Assembly: GCA_002501065.1 (NCBI GenBank)
Contig: DLRK01000102.1
Location: 1 to 64,000, forward strand
From: Akkermansiaceae bacterium UBA7890
Lineage (GTDB): Bacteria > Verrucomicrobiota > Verrucomicrobiia > Verrucomicrobiales > Akkermansiaceae
DNA: 64,000 nt
Direction of reading: 5' to 3'
The notes beneath the pieces were generated by a model, which ran no database searches, had not been told where the DNA came from, and was given only the letters and a program-made list of their open reading frames with translations. Shown piece by piece: positions 61,043 through 64,000 of this stretch (position 1 is the first letter of the stretch; each line of letters begins with the position of its first letter). A program made the position numbers and the translations under genes.

Positions 61043-62008
61043 ATGCTGAAGATCGTCCATGTCCCATTCATCGCCTCTTTGCTGGCCGCCTCCTCTCCCG
61101 TGGTTACCGCGTTTCAAGGTTCCTCCGAGGATCTCCCCCAAAAAGATGCGAGCTCCAGATCCACGGATGCCAAACTGGCAGACCAAGAGCGCCCGAAGCC
61201 GCTTACCATCTCCCTTTGGCCGAATCAGAAGGCTCCTAACGGTGACGGCACCTTCGACAGCAACAATGCGGCCCTTACTATTCACCAGCCCCCTCATCCC
61301 AATGGAGCAGCAGTTCTCATCTGCCCCGGAGGCGGTTATGGAGGAGTTGTAATCGGCCCGGAAGGGCATGGGATTGCCAAGTGGCTCAACAAGCACGGCA
61401 TCACCGGGATTGTGCTGCGCTACCGGCTGCCCAGGGGCCGCTCAGCCGTTCCTCTCCTCGACGCCCAACGGGCACTCCGCATCGTGCGCGTCCGCGGACC
61501 ACAGGAGTGGCACTGTGACCCCAAACGCCTCGGAGTCATGGGATTTTCTGCCGGGGGTCATCTCGCATCCACCGTCGCCACTCACTTTGATGAGGGCAAT
61601 CCCGCAGCCAAATCCTCCATTGACCGCCAAAGCAGTCGTCCCGATTTCGCCATCCTTGTCTACCCGGTGATTACCATGGGTGCAAAGACTCACGGGGGGT
61701 CCCGGCGCAATCTTCTGGGCGCTGCTCCGAGTGCGGAGCTGGTTGCTCTCTACTCCAACGAGAAACAGGTCACCCCAGAAACATGCCCCTGCTACCTCGC
61801 GCATGCCAGAGACGACCGCCCCGTGCCTCCGGAAAACAGCCGTCTTTTTCATGCGGCGCTGCAGTCTTCCAAGGTTCCCTCCGAATACCTTGAACTCCCC
61901 TCTGGCGGCCATGGTCTGAACGGCTACCAGGGCCCGATGTGGGACGCCTGGCAACAAGGATCACTCGCCTGGTTGCGGAAGATGAAAATCATCTCCGCGG
62001 CAGAGTGA
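61043..62008 (+). CDS. Exported alpha/beta hydrolase, acetyl-esterase-like
   Basis: 321 residues from the ATG at 61043, which gives a signal peptide (LKIVHVPFIASLLAASS); longer frames start with hydrophilic sequence. Alpha/beta-hydrolase of the BD-FAE/acetyl-xylan-esterase type: the oxyanion loop CPGGGYGGVV, the nucleophile in MGFSAGGHLAST, the acid in AHARDDRPVP and the histidine in LPSGGHGLN. All triad members visible. Likely removes acetyl or other acyl groups from glycans. On the strand opposite to its left neighbour. Confidence 0.87.
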   Translation: MLKIVHVPFIASLLAASSPVVTAFQGSSEDLPQKDASSRSTDAKLADQERPKPLTISLWPNQKAPNGDGTFDSNNAALTIHQPPHPNGAAVLICPGGGYGGVVIGPEGHGIAKWLNKHGITGIVLRYRLPRGRSAVPLLDAQRALRIVRVRGPQEWHCDPKRLGVMGFSAGGHLASTVATHFDEGNPAAKSSIDRQSSRPDFAILVYPVITMGAKTHGGSRRNLLGAAPSAELVALYSNEKQVTPETCPCYLAHARDDRPVPPENSRLFHAALQSSKVPSEYLELPSGGHGLNGYQGPMWDAWQQGSLAWLRKMKIISAAE

Positions 62009-62083
62009 CGCCCCATGCGGGCTTGGGGGGAGTGCGTCGAATTTAAGTCGCATTAAGGAATTTGCGGTTTAAAGATTCGCACC

Positions 62084-62980
62084 GTGCTGGGTTTCAATTG
62101 TTTCTTAATTGCTGCTTCCATCGCCCTTGGCCTTTGCCTGCAGCGCCACCACTGCCGATCGCGCCTGTGGGTCACGGGCGCAGTCCTGGGAGGGGCGTTC
62201 CTCCTCGGGGGTATCCTGCTCTGGCCGGGTCTTCTTTCCATACAACGCGCGGTCACCAGTCTTGCCAATCCCTTTGGTCTTATTTGGATAAGCTTGCTCG
62301 CGCTCACGGGCTACGCCTGGCACAAGCAGGACCGCTTCTGGATCAGAAGCTTGTCGGCCTGCCTGCTCCTTTTCATGGTCGGTGGCAATGGAGAGCTGAC
62401 TGGCGCCCTCCTGCGCTGGTGGCAAAAACCGTATCAGTCGATCAGGTCTCTCGAAGAAGGCCCATTCGACATTGTCATTGTTCTGGGTGGCGGGACATCG
62501 TTGGACCACAACAAAACCCCGGTCTTAAACGACGGCGGAGATCGGGTCATGCTGGCCGCCCGCCTGTACCACACCGGGCGGACTCCACTGCTCGGATGCT
62601 CCGGTATCCGGACTGACGAATGGAAAGAGGAGATCCACGATCCAAGACGCCAAACCATCGCGATACTCACTGAAGTCGGTGTCCCTGCCCAGGATATCGT
62701 TCCGCTTGAGGGGCGCAACACCAAGGAAGAAATGGCCTCAATCGCCGAGGCTGCTGAAGCACGAGGATGGAAGAACATCGGACTGATCACTTCCGCATGG
62801 CACATGCGTCGAGCCATGCGACTAGCTTCAAGTGCAGATCTGCGCCTCGAGCCCCTGCCGGCTGATTCCAGCGTGGGGCCATGGGATTGGCGGGACTTGT
62901 CCATCATTCCCAACTCGGGCTCACTCGATCATCTCGGTTTGTTGTGCAAGGAATGGTTAGCCGCTCTGGTGAAGAGGTAG
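62084..62980 (+). CDS. YdcF/ElyC-like membrane protein (DUF218)
   Basis: 298 residues, GTG start at 62084. Four hydrophobic segments in the first 110 residues, then a DUF218 domain (about 125-280): DIVIVLGGGT, GDRVMLAARLYHTGR, PLLGCSG, EGRNTKEEMASIAEAAEARGW, GLITSAWHMRRAMRLAS. The ElyC group acts in peptidoglycan/undecaprenyl-phosphate homeostasis in enterobacteria; related YdcF proteins have unclear roles. The topology (N-terminal helices plus DUF218) matches ElyC better than YdcF. Function by family only. Confidence 0.82.
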   Translation: MLGFNCFLIAASIALGLCLQRHHCRSRLWVTGAVLGGAFLLGGILLWPGLLSIQRAVTSLANPFGLIWISLLALTGYAWHKQDRFWIRSLSACLLLFMVGGNGELTGALLRWWQKPYQSIRSLEEGPFDIVIVLGGGTSLDHNKTPVLNDGGDRVMLAARLYHTGRTPLLGCSGIRTDEWKEEIHDPRRQTIAILTEVGVPAQDIVPLEGRNTKEEMASIAEAAEARGWKNIGLITSAWHMRRAMRLASSADLRLEPLPADSSVGPWDWRDLSIIPNSGSLDHLGLLCKEWLAALVKR

Positions 62981-63074
62981 AGAGTTCTGATCGCCGGCCC
63001 AGGGCATCTCTTCCTCGGCGATCAGGGCAACAGAATCTGATTTCCCCTCCCCGGATCCCGCCTAGAGTTGTCCC

Positions 63075-64000
63075 ATGGCTGTCCGCATTGCGTTTCTCTC
63101 CTTAGTCCTCTTTTCATCTCTAACCGCGGCCGAACGTCCCAATATCGTCTTCGCGATCGCCGACGACTGGGGTTGGCCCCACGCCAGCATCTACCAGAAT
63201 GACGATGTCTGTCAGACACCCACTTTCGACGCCATTGCCAGAAACGGCATCCTCTTTCATCACGCCTATATTTCCTCTCCTTCCTGCACGCCCTCCCGTA
63301 ATGCCATTCTGACCGGCCAATACCATTGGCGACTGGGCGGTGGCGGCAATCTCTGGAGTGTTCTCGACACCAAACATCAGACTTATCCCCACCTTCTCGA
63401 GGACAGGGGCTACTTCACGGGTAGTTGGCGCAAGTCCTGGGGACCGGGCAATGCCTCCAACTGGCAACGCTACCCCTCCGGCAAGCGCTTCAAGAACCCT
63501 GATGCCTTTCTGGCGGCATGGAAGGAACAGAATGAGGAAAAACCCTTCTGCTTCTGGTTCGGCGCCAATGATCCCCACCGAGGTTATAAATTACACTCGG
63601 GCAGGGAGAGCGGAATGGACCTCAGCAAGATCAAGCTCTTCAAACACTACCCCGACAGTCCGGAGATTCGCGGAGACGTAGCCGACTATTACTTCGAGGT
63701 GCAGCGCTTCGATCGGGAACTGGGACAGTTTCTCGCCAAGCTCAAGGCGCTCAGGGCTCTTGAAAATACCATTGTTGTAGTCACCGGAGATCACGGCATG
63801 CCCTTCCCTCGCTGCAAATCGAACCTCTACGATTCCGGTGCGCGTGTGCCACTGGCAATCCAATGGCCCAAGGTGATCAAAAAGGGACGGGTGGTCGACG
63901 ACTTCGTAAGCACTACCGATCTCGCCCCGACCTTCCTCGAGGCTGCCGGACTGGAACCCCTCGAAGCCATGACCGGACGCAGCTTAATGCCGATTTTCGG
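63075..64000 (+). CDS. Exported type I sulfatase, truncated by the window end
   Basis: The first 308 codons are visible; the gene continues beyond 64000. ATG at 63075 with a signal peptide (IAFLSLVLFSSLTAAE). Sulfatase N-terminal signature RPNIVFAIADDWGWPH with the canonical metal Asp pair D30-D31, formylglycine site C71-T-P-S-R, and GDHGMPFPRCK (second metal site). It resembles heparan N-sulfatase-like bacterial enzymes in TFDAIARNGILFHHAY. Unlike the sulfatase at 28832, both metal Asp are present. Substrate unknown; a role in sulfated-polysaccharide breakdown is likely. Confidence 0.9.
   Translation, partial: MAVRIAFLSLVLFSSLTAAERPNIVFAIADDWGWPHASIYQNDDVCQTPTFDAIARNGILFHHAYISSPSCTPSRNAILTGQYHWRLGGGGNLWSVLDTKHQTYPHLLEDRGYFTGSWRKSWGPGNASNWQRYPSGKRFKNPDAFLAAWKEQNEEKPFCFWFGANDPHRGYKLHSGRESGMDLSKIKLFKHYPDSPEIRGDVADYYFEVQRFDRELGQFLAKLKALRALENTIVVVTGDHGMPFPRCKSNLYDSGARVPLAIQWPKVIKKGRVVDDFVSTTDLAPTFLEAAGLEPLEAMTGRSLMPIF

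Overview
The window reads as a chromosomal segment of a free-living, GC-rich Verrucomicrobiota bacterium. The call rests on family content: an SLA1-homology/WG-repeat protein, a DUF1592/DUF1552 exported pair, a PVC-type dehydrogenase/HEAT/CxxCH-cytochrome/DUF1080 fusion, sulfatases of two types, several exported beta-propellers, and an MreB gene, which most Planctomycetes lack. Order and family cannot be fixed from the sequence alone. No insertion sequence, phage gene, CRISPR array, rRNA or tRNA was recognised.

Left part (1-23 kb), mainly housekeeping. Minus strand: the start of mreB, parA, an SHD1/WG-repeat protein, and a pyruvate-dehydrogenase-type operon (E1 alpha, E1 beta, E2, DUF1805). 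Then come a sugar nucleotidyltransferase, an ArsR/SufR-like regulator divergent from a lysine 2,3-aminomutase-type radical SAM gene, a membrane HEPN protein, a Ca2+/Na+ antiporter, leuB, a pair of tail-anchored coiled-coil proteins and gatCA. Next is a minus-strand tyrA-aroA-cmk-plsC operon, a lipoprotein, and an IF-1-like gene overlapping selB.

Middle part (23-37 kb): mostly exported proteins of unknown or carbohydrate-related function, a sulfatase, a 1209-residue dehydrogenase/cytochrome fusion, an exported YHS-globin fusion and a TlpA-like thioredoxin.

Redox island (37.3-49.8 kb), the most striking region. A tightly packed minus-strand operon encodes a four-cluster membrane polyferredoxin, a NapH/NosR-like polytopic Fe-S protein, a membrane-anchored PQQ-like propeller, a NuoE-NuoF-ferredoxin fusion (NADH site), and a NuoG-like/GltD-like Fe-S flavoprotein that has lost its NAD(P)H domain. 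It is flanked by two further PQQ-like propellers and a plus-strand pair of Tat-exported proteins. I infer a transmembrane electron conduit between the cytosolic NAD(H) pool and the periplasm that is neither complex I, Rnf nor Nap.

Right part (50-64 kb): exported catabolic or redox genes. They are a SASA-type esterase, ApbE with a DUF4405-DUF2271 protein carrying a flavinylation-like motif, a Tat FAD oxidoreductase, the DUF1592/DUF1552 pair, a tiny Cys-rich lipoprotein, a sugar isomerase-like protein, an alpha/beta hydrolase, a YdcF/ElyC-like protein and a sulfatase cut by the window edge. Together with the sulfatases and dehydrogenases this suggests a polysaccharide degrader with elaborate periplasmic redox chemistry.
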